Counted from the stretch's first letter, positions 17,524 to 24,771 are shown. The stretch: 36,781 bases of DNA from Oscillospiraceae bacterium (GCA_017428565.1 JAFRQP010000061.1:1-36781); one strand, 5' to 3'. Notes: generated by a model from the sequence alone, not told the origin. Program-made: numbers and translations.

Positions 17524-17559
17524 AAAAGCACCCTTTCCGATCCCGGAAAGGGTGCTTTT
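17524..17559. terminator. Bidirectional terminator
   Basis: AAAAGCACCCTTTCCG with CGGAAAGGGTGCTTTT, between the convergent protease-like gene and gluQ. Confidence 0.92.
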
Positions 17560-17571
17560 CGTATATGATTG

Positions 17572-18501
17572 CTATTCGATTGCAATGTCCCCGGTCTTCA
17601 CCCGGCGCCAGTCGAAGTCCGGCAGCAGCTCCCGGGGCGTCACAGGCTCCGCCGTCTCCCGCAGGCCGCAGAGCCAGGCCAGCCGGCCCACCACGGCCTC
17701 CGGCGACATCTCCCGCCGCAGGGCCTGGGTGCTGAGACTGCCGAGACGCTTGGAGAGCTTGCCGCGCCCGCCGACCAGCAGGGGCGCGTGGCAGTAACTG
17801 GGAGGCGTGCCGCCCAGCATCTCGATGAGCCAGGACTGCCGGGGCGCGGAGTCCAGCAGGTCCCGCCCCCGCACCACCCGGGTGACGCCCATCTCCAGGT
17901 CGTCCACGCAGACGGCCAGCTGATAGGCAAAGACCCCGTCGGAGCGGCGGATCACAAAGTCGCCCCCCTCCCGGGCGGGGTTCTGCCGCAGGAGGCCGTA
18001 GTGCCCGTCCTCCAACGCGAGTTCCCGATCCGGGGCCCGGAGCTTCCAGGCCGGGGGCCGGGGCCCGGCGAAAAGGGCCGCCCGCTCCCCCTCCGTCAGC
18101 CGGGCGCAGGGGCAGGCCGGGTCGAACTGCGCCTCCCCCGGCGCGGGGGCGGAGGCGGCGGCCAGGCGCTTCGCCCGGCTGCACCAGCAGGGGTAGGCAA
18201 GCCCCAGCTCCCGCAGCTTTGCAAAGGCGGCCTCGTAGTGTTCCGTCCGGGCGCTCTGGGCGAAGGACGGCTGCTCCGGCCAGCCCTCGTCCCAGTCCAG
18301 ACCCAGCCAGCGCAGATCCCCGGCCAGAGCCTCAATGTATTCCCGCTTGGAGCGGGCGGGGTCCAGATCCTCCAGCCGGAAGATCAGCTTCCCGTTTTGG
18401 GCGCGGCAGTCCAGCCATGCCAGCAGCATGGCCAGCAGGTTTCCCAGATGCAGATAGCCCGAGGGACTGGGCGCAAAGCGCCCCACGACACGCTTTTCCA
18501 T
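17572..18501 (-). CDS. gluQ: Glutamyl-Q tRNA(Asp) synthetase
   Basis: 309 aa. A truncated glutamyl-tRNA synthetase paralogue that attaches glutamate to the queuosine base of tRNA(Asp), without an anticodon-binding domain. Visible are the HIGH-type signature FAPSPSGYLHLGN, LEDLDPARS, a zinc site with CWCSRA and CPCARL, and the KMSKS variant GKLSKRLGS near residue 240. The length (~300) and the missing C-terminal half distinguish it from GltX. The start at 18501 has only a weak ribosome binding site (ACAGGC). It is monocistronic, divergent from the PRTase-like gene and converges on the protease-like gene. Confidence 0.93.
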   Translation of the reverse strand: MEKRVVGRFAPSPSGYLHLGNLLAMLLAWLDCRAQNGKLIFRLEDLDPARSKREYIEALAGDLRWLGLDWDEGWPEQPSFAQSARTEHYEAAFAKLRELGLAYPCWCSRAKRLAAASAPAPGEAQFDPACPCARLTEGERAALFAGPRPPAWKLRAPDRELALEDGHYGLLRQNPAREGGDFVIRRSDGVFAYQLAVCVDDLEMGVTRVVRGRDLLDSAPRQSWLIEMLGGTPPSYCHAPLLVGGRGKLSKRLGSLSTQALRREMSPEAVVGRLAWLCGLRETAEPVTPRELLPDFDWRRVKTGDIAIE

Positions 18502-18596
18502 GCCTGTATGATACCATCCCCGCCCCGGAAACGCAAGGCCTCCCCGACTGCGAAACCCGCTCTCTCCGCTTTTTCTCCCGCCCGAGAAATTCGCGG

Positions 18597-18625
18597 TTGT
18601 GCGCAGCGCTTTCCTGTGGTATGAT
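18597..18625 (+). promoter_or_regulatory. Promoter of the PRTase-like gene
   Basis: TTGTGC at 18597-18602, a 17-bp spacer and extended -10 CTGTGGTATGAT ending at 18625. Confidence 0.65.
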
Positions 18626-18682
18626 CATTTTACAGACCGGTAGGAAGCAGACCCGTCGACCCGCGCTGAAAGGAGAGCAGCC

Positions 18683-19324
18683 ATGGTCATTCCCACGATC
18701 CATATCCGCAGCGAGTACAGCGAGATCCCCCTGCGCATCGCCAAAGGCCATTTCGCCACGAGCCACAGCCACATCAACTACTTTGTCGACATGACCTTCA
18801 CCAAGCACCGCCTGGCGGAGGCGCGTCAGGCCGCCAGGGAGCTGGCCGTCAAGTTCCGGTCCTCCGAGATCGTGGACACGATCCTCTGTCTCGACGGAAC
18901 GGAGGTGCTGGGCGCCTGTCTGGCGGAGGAGCTCGTGGAGGAAGGCATCAAGACCGAGAACGAACACAACACGCTCTATGTGGTCACACCCGAGACCACG
19001 CCCGGCAACCTGCAGATCTTTCGGGAGAACATCGCGCACCTGATCCGCAACCGCCGCATCCTCATTCTGGCCGCCTCCGTCACCACCGGCAACGCCGTGC
19101 AGGAGGCCATCCAGGCTCTGCGCTACTACGGCGGCGTCCCCGTGGGCGTCTGCAGCATTTTTTCCTGCCTGGACGACTGCGGCGGATTCCCCGTCACCAC
19201 GATTTTCCACGCCAAGCTCCTGGAGGATTACCGCTCCGTCCCCGCCGGACAGTGCCCTCTCTGCAAGGCCGGCGTCAAGCTGGACGCCCTGGTCAACAGC
19301 TACGGCATTTCCAGCTTCATGTGA
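18683..19324 (+). CDS. Type I phosphoribosyltransferase-like protein
   Basis: 213 aa. The segment RRILILAASVTTGNAVQEAIQAL (split as RRILILAASVTTG then NAVQEAIQAL) has the layout of the PRPP-binding loop of orotate and purine phosphoribosyltransferases. However, the usual acidic pair before TTG (as in DDVxTTG) is replaced by AAS. An upstream ILCLDGTEVLGACLAEEL corresponds to the PPi-loop strand, and a C-terminal CPLC may bind metal. Such divergent OPRT-like proteins are often annotated as orotate phosphoribosyltransferase, but loss of the acidic residues makes catalysis doubtful. The ATG follows AAAGGAGAG. No pyrimidine genes are near. Confidence 0.75.
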   Translation: MVIPTIHIRSEYSEIPLRIAKGHFATSHSHINYFVDMTFTKHRLAEARQAARELAVKFRSSEIVDTILCLDGTEVLGACLAEELVEEGIKTENEHNTLYVVTPETTPGNLQIFRENIAHLIRNRRILILAASVTTGNAVQEAIQALRYYGGVPVGVCSIFSCLDDCGGFPVTTIFHAKLLEDYRSVPAGQCPLCKAGVKLDALVNSYGISSFM

Positions 19325-19340
19325 GCTTGCCGAGAGAACC

Positions 19341-19373
19341 AAAAAGGACCATCCCGATGGGATGGTCCTTTTT
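19341..19373. terminator. Terminator between the PRTase-like gene and the tRNA-Arg cassette
   Basis: AAAAAGGACCATCCC-GAT-GGGATGGTCCTTTTT, symmetric, so it can act on both strands. In the tRNA-Arg direction it follows the second tRNA-tail-like copy. Confidence 0.9.
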
Positions 19374-19545
19374 GGCGCGCTGGTTGGGATTCGCCTGCGG
19401 CCGGGCACGCTGGTTGGGATTCGCTTGCATTTCTTTTTTGCTGCGGGAGACGCAAAAAAGAAATTAAGGTATCGTCCAGTGTTTGCACTGGTCGATGAAA
19501 GCCACCTGAGTGGCTTTCGGACATGATTCGAATCCCTTGCAGCGC
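19374..19545 (-). other. tRNA-tail-closed three-hairpin cassette, copy A (downstream of tRNA-Arg)
   Basis: Read on the minus strand from 19545. A left arm CGCTGCAAGGGATTCG is 15/16 identical to the inverse complement of the tRNA-Arg 3' tail. Then GAATCATGTCC and three hairpins: GAAAGCCAC/GTGGCTTTC (19497-19518); an 11-bp stem (one mismatch) with loop CAAA (19471-19496); and a 13-bp stem ATTTCTTTTTTGC/GCAAAAAAGAAAT (19429-19464). The right arm CGAATCCCAACCAGCG can pair with the left arm. A second tail-like copy (19374-19394) and a terminator follow. The same cassette lies after tRNA-Ser at 32759. Confidence 0.8.
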
Positions 19546-19582
19546 AAAAATCCCGCAGGCCCGAATGGGCTTGCGGGATTTT
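19546..19582 (-). terminator. tRNA-Arg terminator
   Basis: AAAAATCCCGCA arm with complementary TGCGGGATTTTT type arm, immediately after the encoded CCA of the tRNA on the minus strand. Confidence 0.9.
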
Positions 19583-19659
19583 TGGCACGCTGTAAGGGAT
19601 TCGAACCCCTGACCTTCTGGTCCGTAGCCAGACGCTCTATCCAGCTGAGCTAACAGCGC
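19583..19659 (-). tRNA. tRNA-Arg (anticodon ACG)
   Basis: A full cloverleaf on the minus strand. The acceptor GCGCTGT pairs with ACAGCGT (first pair G-U), the D-arm holds AGCTCAGCTGGATAGAGC, the anticodon stem TCTGG/CCAGA encloses CTACGGA (anticodon ACG), and the T-arm holds GGTTCGAATCCC. CCA is encoded. ACG needs A34-to-inosine editing to read CGN codons. Confidence 0.96.
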
Positions 19660-19677
19660 ATTTTTACGTGCTCAAGT

Positions 19678-19706
19678 ATATTAGCATAGCCGGAAAGAAA
19701 AAGCAA
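19678..19706 (-). promoter_or_regulatory. tRNA-Arg promoter
   Basis: On the minus strand TTGCTT (19701-19706), a 17-bp spacer and TAATAT (19678-19683), 18 nt before the tRNA 5' end. Confidence 0.7.
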
Positions 19707-19796
19707 GTCTTTTTTTCAGGTTTTTTCCATTTCTTTGTGAAACGGAATTCTTGCCGCATCGCACAGAAAGGCGCGGAAATTTTCCTGCTTTATTTG

Positions 19797-19825
19797 TTGA
19801 AATTTTCCAAATTATTGCGTATAAT
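19797..19825 (+). promoter_or_regulatory. arc operon promoter
   Basis: TTGAAA at 19797-19802, a 17-bp spacer and TATAAT at 19820-19825, about 62 nt before the arcA ATG. I did not find a convincing ArgR box by eye. Confidence 0.75.
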
Positions 19826-19887
19826 AGGACGGCGGTGCGCTCCGAGCGCCCATCGGCGAGAGCCAGCCGCCGGAAAGGGGAACGTGG

Positions 19888-21120
19888 ATGAAAGGTATTT
19901 GCGTACACAATGAGATCGGCACGCTGAAAAAGGTGCTGCTGCACCGGCCGGGGAAGGAGCTGCTGAATCTGACGCCGGATCGGCTGCAGGAGCTGCTGTT
20001 TGACGACATCCCCTTCCTGCGGGTGGCCCAGCGGGAGCACGATGCCTTCGCCCAGACCCTGCGCGACAACGGCGTGGAGGTGGTCTACCTGGAGGATCTG
20101 ATGACCCAGGTGCTGGACCAGAACCCCAAGCTGCTGGACCCCTTCCTGCACCAGTGGCTGCAGGAGGGCGGCATCCGCACCCGCCGCTGGCAGGACCGGA
20201 TTTCCGACTATCTGTGCGAGCATTTTTACGGCAAGGCTCTGGTGGAGAAGACCATGGAGGGCATCACCCTGAAGGAGATGGGCAACGTGAAGGCCTACTC
20301 CCTGCAGGACCGGATCGCCCCGCCGGACGATCTGATCGTGGACCCCATGCCCAACCTCTACTTCACCCGGGACCCCTTCGCCTCCGTGGGCGAGGGCGTG
20401 TTCCTGAACTGCATGCACTACCCCACCCGCCGGCGGGAGACTATCTACGCCGACTACATTTTCCGCTACCACCCGGACTTCTCCGGCCTGGTCAAGCGCT
20501 ACTACGACCGGGACATGCACGCCAGCATCGAGGGCGGCGACGTGCTGATCCTCTCGGAGAACACCATCGCCATCGGCATCTCCCAGCGCACCTGCCCCGA
20601 CGGCATCGAGGCTGCCGCCCGCAACCTCTTCCGGGACGCGTCGTGCCCGGTGCGTCGGATCCTGGCCTTCGACATTCCCCGCTGCCGGGCCTTCATGCAC
20701 CTGGACACGGTTTTCACCCAGGTGGACCGGGACAAGTTCACCATCCATCCCGCCATTCTGGGGCCGCTGACGGTCTATGAGCTGACCCCCGGCCCGGCGG
20801 ACAAGGGCGGGCTCTGCCTGCGGCAGATCGACTCCGATCTGGAGCACATTCTGGAGGAAACTCTGGGCGTGGAGAAGGTGGAGCTGATCCCCTGCGGGGG
20901 CGACGATCTGATTGCCGCCGCCCGGGAGCAGTGGAACGACGGCTCCAACACGCTCTGCATCGCCCCGGGCAAGATCGTGGTCTACGAGCGCAACGACGTG
21001 AGCAACCGGATTTTGCGGGACAAGGGTCTCACCGTGCTGGAGATCCCCAGCGCAGAGCTGAGCCGGGGCCGCGGCGGCCCCCGCTGCATGTCCATGCCCC
21101 TGGTCAGAGCCGCGCTTTGA
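19888..21120 (+). CDS. arcA: Arginine deiminase
   Basis: 410 aa. Cytosolic enzyme hydrolysing L-arginine to citrulline and ammonia, first step of the arginine deiminase pathway. Recognisable blocks are NEIGTLKKVLLHRPGKEL, the YFTRDPF substrate region, an EGGDVL acidic motif, MHLDTVFTQVD with the catalytic His, and the C-terminal RGGPRCMSMPLVRAAL with the nucleophilic Cys. Length is normal. The start at 19888 follows AAAGGGG. It heads an arcA-arcB-arcC order, but a GIY-YIG element now lies between arcA and arcB. A second copy of the last ~52 bp, with the Cys codon, lies at 21574-21625. Confidence 0.96.
   Translation: MKGICVHNEIGTLKKVLLHRPGKELLNLTPDRLQELLFDDIPFLRVAQREHDAFAQTLRDNGVEVVYLEDLMTQVLDQNPKLLDPFLHQWLQEGGIRTRRWQDRISDYLCEHFYGKALVEKTMEGITLKEMGNVKAYSLQDRIAPPDDLIVDPMPNLYFTRDPFASVGEGVFLNCMHYPTRRRETIYADYIFRYHPDFSGLVKRYYDRDMHASIEGGDVLILSENTIAIGISQRTCPDGIEAAARNLFRDASCPVRRILAFDIPRCRAFMHLDTVFTQVDRDKFTIHPAILGPLTVYELTPGPADKGGLCLRQIDSDLEHILEETLGVEKVELIPCGGDDLIAAAREQWNDGSNTLCIAPGKIVVYERNDVSNRILRDKGLTVLEIPSAELSRGRGGPRCMSMPLVRAAL
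21062..21120 (+). repeat. arcA 3' end, first copy of the duplicated segment
   Basis: From GCCGGGGC to the TGA stop. The segment is repeated at 21574-21625 with a 6-bp deletion and three substitutions. Confidence 0.85.
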
Positions 21121-21135
21121 TTTAAAGTGGCATAT

Positions 21136-21572
21136 ACAGGCCACAGGCCTGTCATTGCGAGCCAGTGCGCACACTGGCGTGGCAATCCGTTTTCCTTTCT
21201 CGTGTAAACAGAGACGAACCATCATGCACTATTACGTTTATATTCTCGCCAACGCAACAAACGTAGCTCTTTACATCGGCGTCAACAACGATCTGATCCG
21301 AAGGGTGTATGAGCACAGAACCAATGCCGACCCCAAGAGCCATACTGCCCGATACGGCATTCATAAGCTTGTCTATTATGAGGAGACAACGGATGTCAGG
21401 GCCGCTATCGGACGGGAAAAACAGCTCAAGAGTTGGAATCGGGCACGAAAAAATAAGCTGATTGGGAGCCTTAATCCCAGCTGGACTGATTTATACGACG
21501 GCCTGCTGTGAGTGACGATTGAGAGATGCGGATTGCCACACCAGTGACATCGGTCACTGGTTCGCAATGACA
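21136..21572 (+). mobile_element. Small GIY-YIG-encoding element with hairpin termini
   Basis: About 437 bp. The left end is the perfect hairpin ACAGGCC-ACA-GGCCTGT (21136-21152), running into TGTCATTGCGAGCCAGTG, then CACTGG and TGGCAATCCG (to 21189). The right end (21529-21572) is the inverse: CGGATTGCCACACC, hairpin CCAGTGAC-ATCG-GTCACTGG, TTCGCAATGACA. Each terminus is itself an imperfect palindrome. The only gene inside is a 95-aa GIY-YIG nuclease. It lies between arcA and a duplicate of the arcA 3' end. Two nuclease-less copies of its ends occur at 8343 and 9007. Confidence 0.8.
21224..21511 (+). CDS. GIY-YIG nuclease family protein (YhbQ-like, 95 aa)
   Basis: A single GIY-YIG domain fills the protein. 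MHYYVYILAN supplies the GIY-equivalent strand, ALYIGVNNDLIRRVYEH the YIG motif (Tyr18-Gly20) and catalytic Arg candidates, and AIGREKQLKSWNRARK the metal-binding Glu and basic helix. The C-terminal end is NPSWTDLYDGLL. The ATG at 21224 is chosen because the domain begins there; upstream in-frame codons lie in the terminal repeat. No strong ribosome binding site is visible (only AGACG), so expression may depend on arc operon read-through. Family members act on DNA. Its position between the element's inverted ends suggests a role in element movement, which is inference. Confidence 0.88.
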   Translation: MHYYVYILANATNVALYIGVNNDLIRRVYEHRTNADPKSHTARYGIHKLVYYEETTDVRAAIGREKQLKSWNRARKNKLIGSLNPSWTDLYDGLL

Positions 21573-21573
21573 T

Positions 21574-21625
21574 GCCGGGGCGGCCCCCGCTGCATGTCCA
21601 TGCCCCTGATCAAAGCCGCGCTGTG
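21574..21625 (+). pseudogene. Second copy of the arcA 3' end
   Basis: Encodes RGGPRCMSMPLIKAAL then TGA. Compared with functional arcA, two conservative amino acid changes (Val to Ile, Arg to Lys), one silent change and a 6-bp loss at the start. It begins two bases after the right terminus of the GIY-YIG element and has no start of its own. Confidence 0.85.
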
Positions 21626-21634
21626 AGCAGGAAC

Positions 21635-21741
21635 GAAAAGAGAAAAGTGAAAAGCTATGGTGTCCCGCTTCGCGGGACGGATTTGAATCAGTCGGCGGAG
21701 CCGACACAATCACTCTTCACTCTTCACTCTTCACTTTTTCG
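21635..21741. repeat. Heptad/two-hairpin composite repeat, copy H4
   Basis: Heptads GTGAAAA and similar, hairpin GTCCCGC-TTC-GCGGGAC (21662-21678), hairpin GTCGGC-GGA-GCCGAC (21691-21705), then CTCTTCA-type heptads. Same core orientation as H3. It follows the duplicated arcA end by 10 bp. Confidence 0.85.
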
Positions 21742-21790
21742 CGTTTCCCTTAACTTTATCATAAAACCAAATCATAGGAGGACTACTACC

Positions 21791-22786
21791 ATGGGCGTCA
21801 ACATCAGAGGACGGAGCTTCCTCACTCTTCTGGACTACACCCCCCACGAGATCAACTACCTCATCGACCTGGCCGCCGAGTTCAAACGTCTGAAGGCTGC
21901 CGGCGTGGAGCACAAATGGCTGAGCGGCAAGCAGGTCGTGCTGCTGTTCGAGAAGACCTCCACCCGCACCCGCTGCTCCTTCGAGGTGGGCGCCCGCGAC
22001 CTGGGCATGGGCGTGACCTTCCTGGATCCCGGCTCCAGCCAGATGGGCAAGAAGGAATCCCTGGCCGACACCGCCAAGGTCCTGGGCCGCATGTACGACG
22101 GCATCGAGTACCGCGGCTTCAAGCAGAGCGTGGTGGAGGATCTGGCCAAGTACTCCGGCGTGCCCGTGTGGAACGGCCTGACCGACGACTTCCATCCCAC
22201 CCAGATGCTGGCCGATATGCTCACCATCCGGGAGGAGTTCGGCCATGATCTGCGGGGCAGGAAGCTCACCTTCTTCGGCGACGCCCGCAACAACGTTGCA
22301 AACTCTCTCATGGTGGTCTGCGCCAAGCTGGGCATGCACTACTGCGCCTGCGGCCCCAAGGAAAACATGCCCAAGGCGGAGCTGATTGCCAAGTGCCAGG
22401 CCGTGGCCGCAGAGACCGGCGCCGTGCTGGAGTTCACCGACGACCCCGCCCAGGGCGCCAAGGACTGCGATGTGCTGTACACCGACATCTGGGTCTCCAT
22501 GGGCGAGCCCGCGGAGCTCTGGGCCAAGCGTATCGAGCTGATGCTGCCCTACCAGATCAACAAGGAGCTGATCGCCAAGGCCAAGCCCACCGCCATCTTC
22601 ATGCACTGCCTGCCCGCCTTCCACGACCGGGAGACCGTGGTGGGCGAAGAGATCTACCAGAAGTTCGGCCTGGAGGCCATGGAGGTCACCGACGACGTGT
22701 TCCTGGGGCCCCAGGCGCGGCAGTTTGACGAGGCCGAGAACCGCATGCACACCATCAAGGCCATCATGTACGCCACGTTGAAGTAA
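21791..22786 (+). CDS. arcB: Ornithine carbamoyltransferase (catabolic)
   Basis: 331 aa. Cytosolic enzyme of the arginine deiminase pathway, here expected to phosphorolyse citrulline to ornithine and carbamoyl phosphate. Motifs: carbamoyl-phosphate loop STRTRCSFEVG, LGMGVTFLDPGSSQMGKKES, the HPTQMLAD block, ornithine-binding DIWVSMGE, and the catalytic HCLPAFHD. The ATG at 21791 follows AGGAGG with a 9-nt spacing. The catabolic role is inferred from arcA upstream and arcC coupled downstream (1-nt overlap). The 280-bp spacer before it holds repeats and the arcA 3' duplicate. Confidence 0.96.
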   Translation: MGVNIRGRSFLTLLDYTPHEINYLIDLAAEFKRLKAAGVEHKWLSGKQVVLLFEKTSTRTRCSFEVGARDLGMGVTFLDPGSSQMGKKESLADTAKVLGRMYDGIEYRGFKQSVVEDLAKYSGVPVWNGLTDDFHPTQMLADMLTIREEFGHDLRGRKLTFFGDARNNVANSLMVVCAKLGMHYCACGPKENMPKAELIAKCQAVAAETGAVLEFTDDPAQGAKDCDVLYTDIWVSMGEPAELWAKRIELMLPYQINKELIAKAKPTAIFMHCLPAFHDRETVVGEEIYQKFGLEAMEVTDDVFLGPQARQFDEAENRMHTIKAIMYATLK

Positions 22787-23721
22787 TGGCGGAACGGATC
22801 GTTGTGGCCCTGGGCGGCAACGCCCTGGGCAGGACGCCGACGGAGCAGCTCTCCCTGGTGCGGGAGACCGCGCGCCCGCTGGTGGATCTGGTGGAAAAAG
22901 GCTATGAACTGGTCATCGGCCACGGCAACGGCCCCCAGGTGGGCATGATCAATCTGGCCATGGAGTATTCCGCCCAGAAGGGCGGCGGAACCCCCTTCAT
23001 GCCCTTTGCCGAGTGCGGGGCCATGACCCAGGGCTACATCGGCTACCATCTGCAGCAGGCTCTGCAGGAGGAGCTGCGCCGCCGGGGCATCCGCAAGGAG
23101 GTCGTCACCCTCGTCACCCAGGTGGTGGTGGACGAGAACGACCCCGGTTTTCAGCATCCCACCAAGCCCGTAGGCTGCTTCTACACCCGGGATCAGGCCG
23201 AGAAGATGGCCGCCAACAAGGGGCTCACCTTCATGGAGGACGCAGGGCGCGGTTATCGCCGTGTGGTGCCGTCTCCAATTCCCAGGCGCATTGTAGAGAT
23301 CAATGTGGTGGATCAGCTGGTGAAATCCGGCGTGATTGTGATCACAGTGGGTGGTGGTGGCATTCCCGTGGTGGAGACGCCCTACGGGCTGCGGGGCGTG
23401 GAGGCCGTGATCGACAAGGACCGCGCCTCTTCCCTGCTGGCCAGGGATCTGCACGCCGACCGGCTGATCATCCTGACGGCGGTGGACCGGGTCTGTGTGA
23501 ACTTCGGCAAGCCCGACCAGCGGGAGCTGGCGGAGATGAGCATCGCCGACTGCCAGCGCTACATCGCGGAGGGGCAGTTCGCCCCGGGCAGCATGCTGCC
23601 GAAGGTGGAGGCCTGTCTGGACTATGTCCGCGGCAACCCGGAGGGCGAGGCGCTGATCACCTCCCTGGTCCGTGCGGCGGACGCCCTGGAGGGCAGGACT
23701 GGCACCCTTATCCGGGGCTGA
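22786..23721 (+). CDS. arcC: Carbamate kinase
   Basis: 311 aa. Uses carbamoyl phosphate and ADP to make ATP plus carbamate, the energy-yielding last step of the pathway. Amino acid kinase fold with VVALGGNALGR at the N-terminus, VIGHGNGPQVG, GCFYTRDQAEKMA, a GGGGIPVV nucleotide loop, DKDRASSLLARDL, and LPKVEACLDYV. The ATG overlaps the arcB stop by one base (TAATG), implying coupled translation. A terminator follows 28 bp after the stop and closes the operon. Confidence 0.97.
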   Translation: MAERIVVALGGNALGRTPTEQLSLVRETARPLVDLVEKGYELVIGHGNGPQVGMINLAMEYSAQKGGGTPFMPFAECGAMTQGYIGYHLQQALQEELRRRGIRKEVVTLVTQVVVDENDPGFQHPTKPVGCFYTRDQAEKMAANKGLTFMEDAGRGYRRVVPSPIPRRIVEINVVDQLVKSGVIVITVGGGGIPVVETPYGLRGVEAVIDKDRASSLLARDLHADRLIILTAVDRVCVNFGKPDQRELAEMSIADCQRYIAEGQFAPGSMLPKVEACLDYVRGNPEGEALITSLVRAADALEGRTGTLIRG

Positions 23722-23749
23722 GGGCCTTCCCCACCCCAGACAGATACAA

Positions 23750-23779
23750 AAACAGACCGGGAGAAATCCCGGTCTGTTT
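23750..23779 (+). terminator. arc operon terminator
   Basis: AAACAGACCGGGA-GAAA-TCCCGGTCTGTTT, followed by further T-rich sequence. Confidence 0.92.
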
Positions 23780-23856
23780 GTCTGTTGTGCGTCGTGGGGA
23801 TATCTGTAACTGCGGGCGATACATGAAACGCCCCTGCGCATCCCCGCCCTCTCAAA

Positions 23857-23884
23857 ACTCAAATCTGAAAACTCAAAACTGAGC
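23857..23884. repeat. TCAAAAC-type heptad array
   Basis: Units TCAAAAC, TCAAATC, TGAAAAC, TCAAAAC in register, ending at the degV 3' end. Confidence 0.7.
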
Positions 23885-23886
23885 TC

Positions 23887-24771
23887 TCAGTCCACCCGCT
23901 CGCTGCCCCAGAAGAACAGGGCCACGGTGCCGGGGCCGGTGTGGGAGCCGATGGTGGTGCCTACATAGTTGATCTCCACCTTGCCGTTGAGCCTGGGGAA
24001 GCGCTCCTCCACCAGGGCGGCCACGGCCTGGGCGTCGGGGATGCAGGCGGACTGGGAGATGTAGCACTTGCCGTCATAGTCCAGACCGTCCCGGGCGCAC
24101 TCCTCCATCTTCTTCACGATCTCCCGGATGACCCGCTTTTTGGTGCGGATCTTAAAGCGGGGGATCAGGCGGCCCAGATTGTCCATATTCAGCAGGGGGC
24201 AGATCTCCAGGACGCTGCCGAAGAAGGCGGCGGTCTTGGAAATGCGGCCGCCCTTGACGTAAAAGCTCAGATCCGTGGAGAAAAACCAGTGGTGCAGCTT
24301 CAGGCGGTTTTCCTCGATCCAGGCGACCATCTCGTCCACGCTCAGCCCCTCGTCCCGCTTGGCGGCGGCGGTGTCCATCAGCAGGCCGTAGCCCGAGGAG
24401 GCGCCCAGGGAGTCGATGATATAGATCTTCCGCTCCGGGAAGCGCTCGGAGAGGATGTTGGCGGCGTTGCGGGCGGAGTTGATGGTGCCGGAGATGCCGG
24501 AGGAGAGGCACACGTGGACGATGTCCTGCCCCTGCTCCAGGAAGGGGGTAAAGGCGTCCACATACTCGGCCACGCTGACCTGGGAGGTCTTGGTGTCCGC
24601 CCCCTTGGTCATGCGGTCATAGAAATCCTCAAAGGGGATGGACTGGCCCAGATCGTCCGGATACTCCACCCCGTCCAGGGCGTAGTGGAAGCAGACGTAG
24701 TTGACGTGGATCTTTTCAAAATGCTCCTTGCTCAGATCGGCGGTGGAGCAGCAGCTGAGAATATAGCTCAT
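23887..24771 (-). CDS. DegV family protein (fatty-acid-binding, FakB-like)
   Basis: 294 aa. DegV/FakB proteins bind one fatty acid and present it to the FakA kinase for entry into phospholipid synthesis. Visible are the N-terminal ILSCCSTADLSKE, SSGISGTINSARNAANIL (fatty-acid carboxylate site region), the DSLGASSGYGLLM block and the C-terminal VGTTIGSHTGPGTVALFF. The start at 24771 follows AAAGGAGA. No FakA kinase gene is in the window. The link to the plsC-like gene at the window start is only thematic. Confidence 0.93.
   Translation of the reverse strand: MSYILSCCSTADLSKEHFEKIHVNYVCFHYALDGVEYPDDLGQSIPFEDFYDRMTKGADTKTSQVSVAEYVDAFTPFLEQGQDIVHVCLSSGISGTINSARNAANILSERFPERKIYIIDSLGASSGYGLLMDTAAAKRDEGLSVDEMVAWIEENRLKLHHWFFSTDLSFYVKGGRISKTAAFFGSVLEICPLLNMDNLGRLIPRFKIRTKKRVIREIVKKMEECARDGLDYDGKCYISQSACIPDAQAVAALVEERFPRLNGKVEINYVGTTIGSHTGPGTVALFFWGSERVD

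Noticed and set aside
21136-21572. Group I intron carrying a GIY-YIG homing endonuclease
   Set aside because: The element lies after the arcA stop codon, is under 450 bp and lacks recognisable intron core pairings. Its termini are inverted hairpins.
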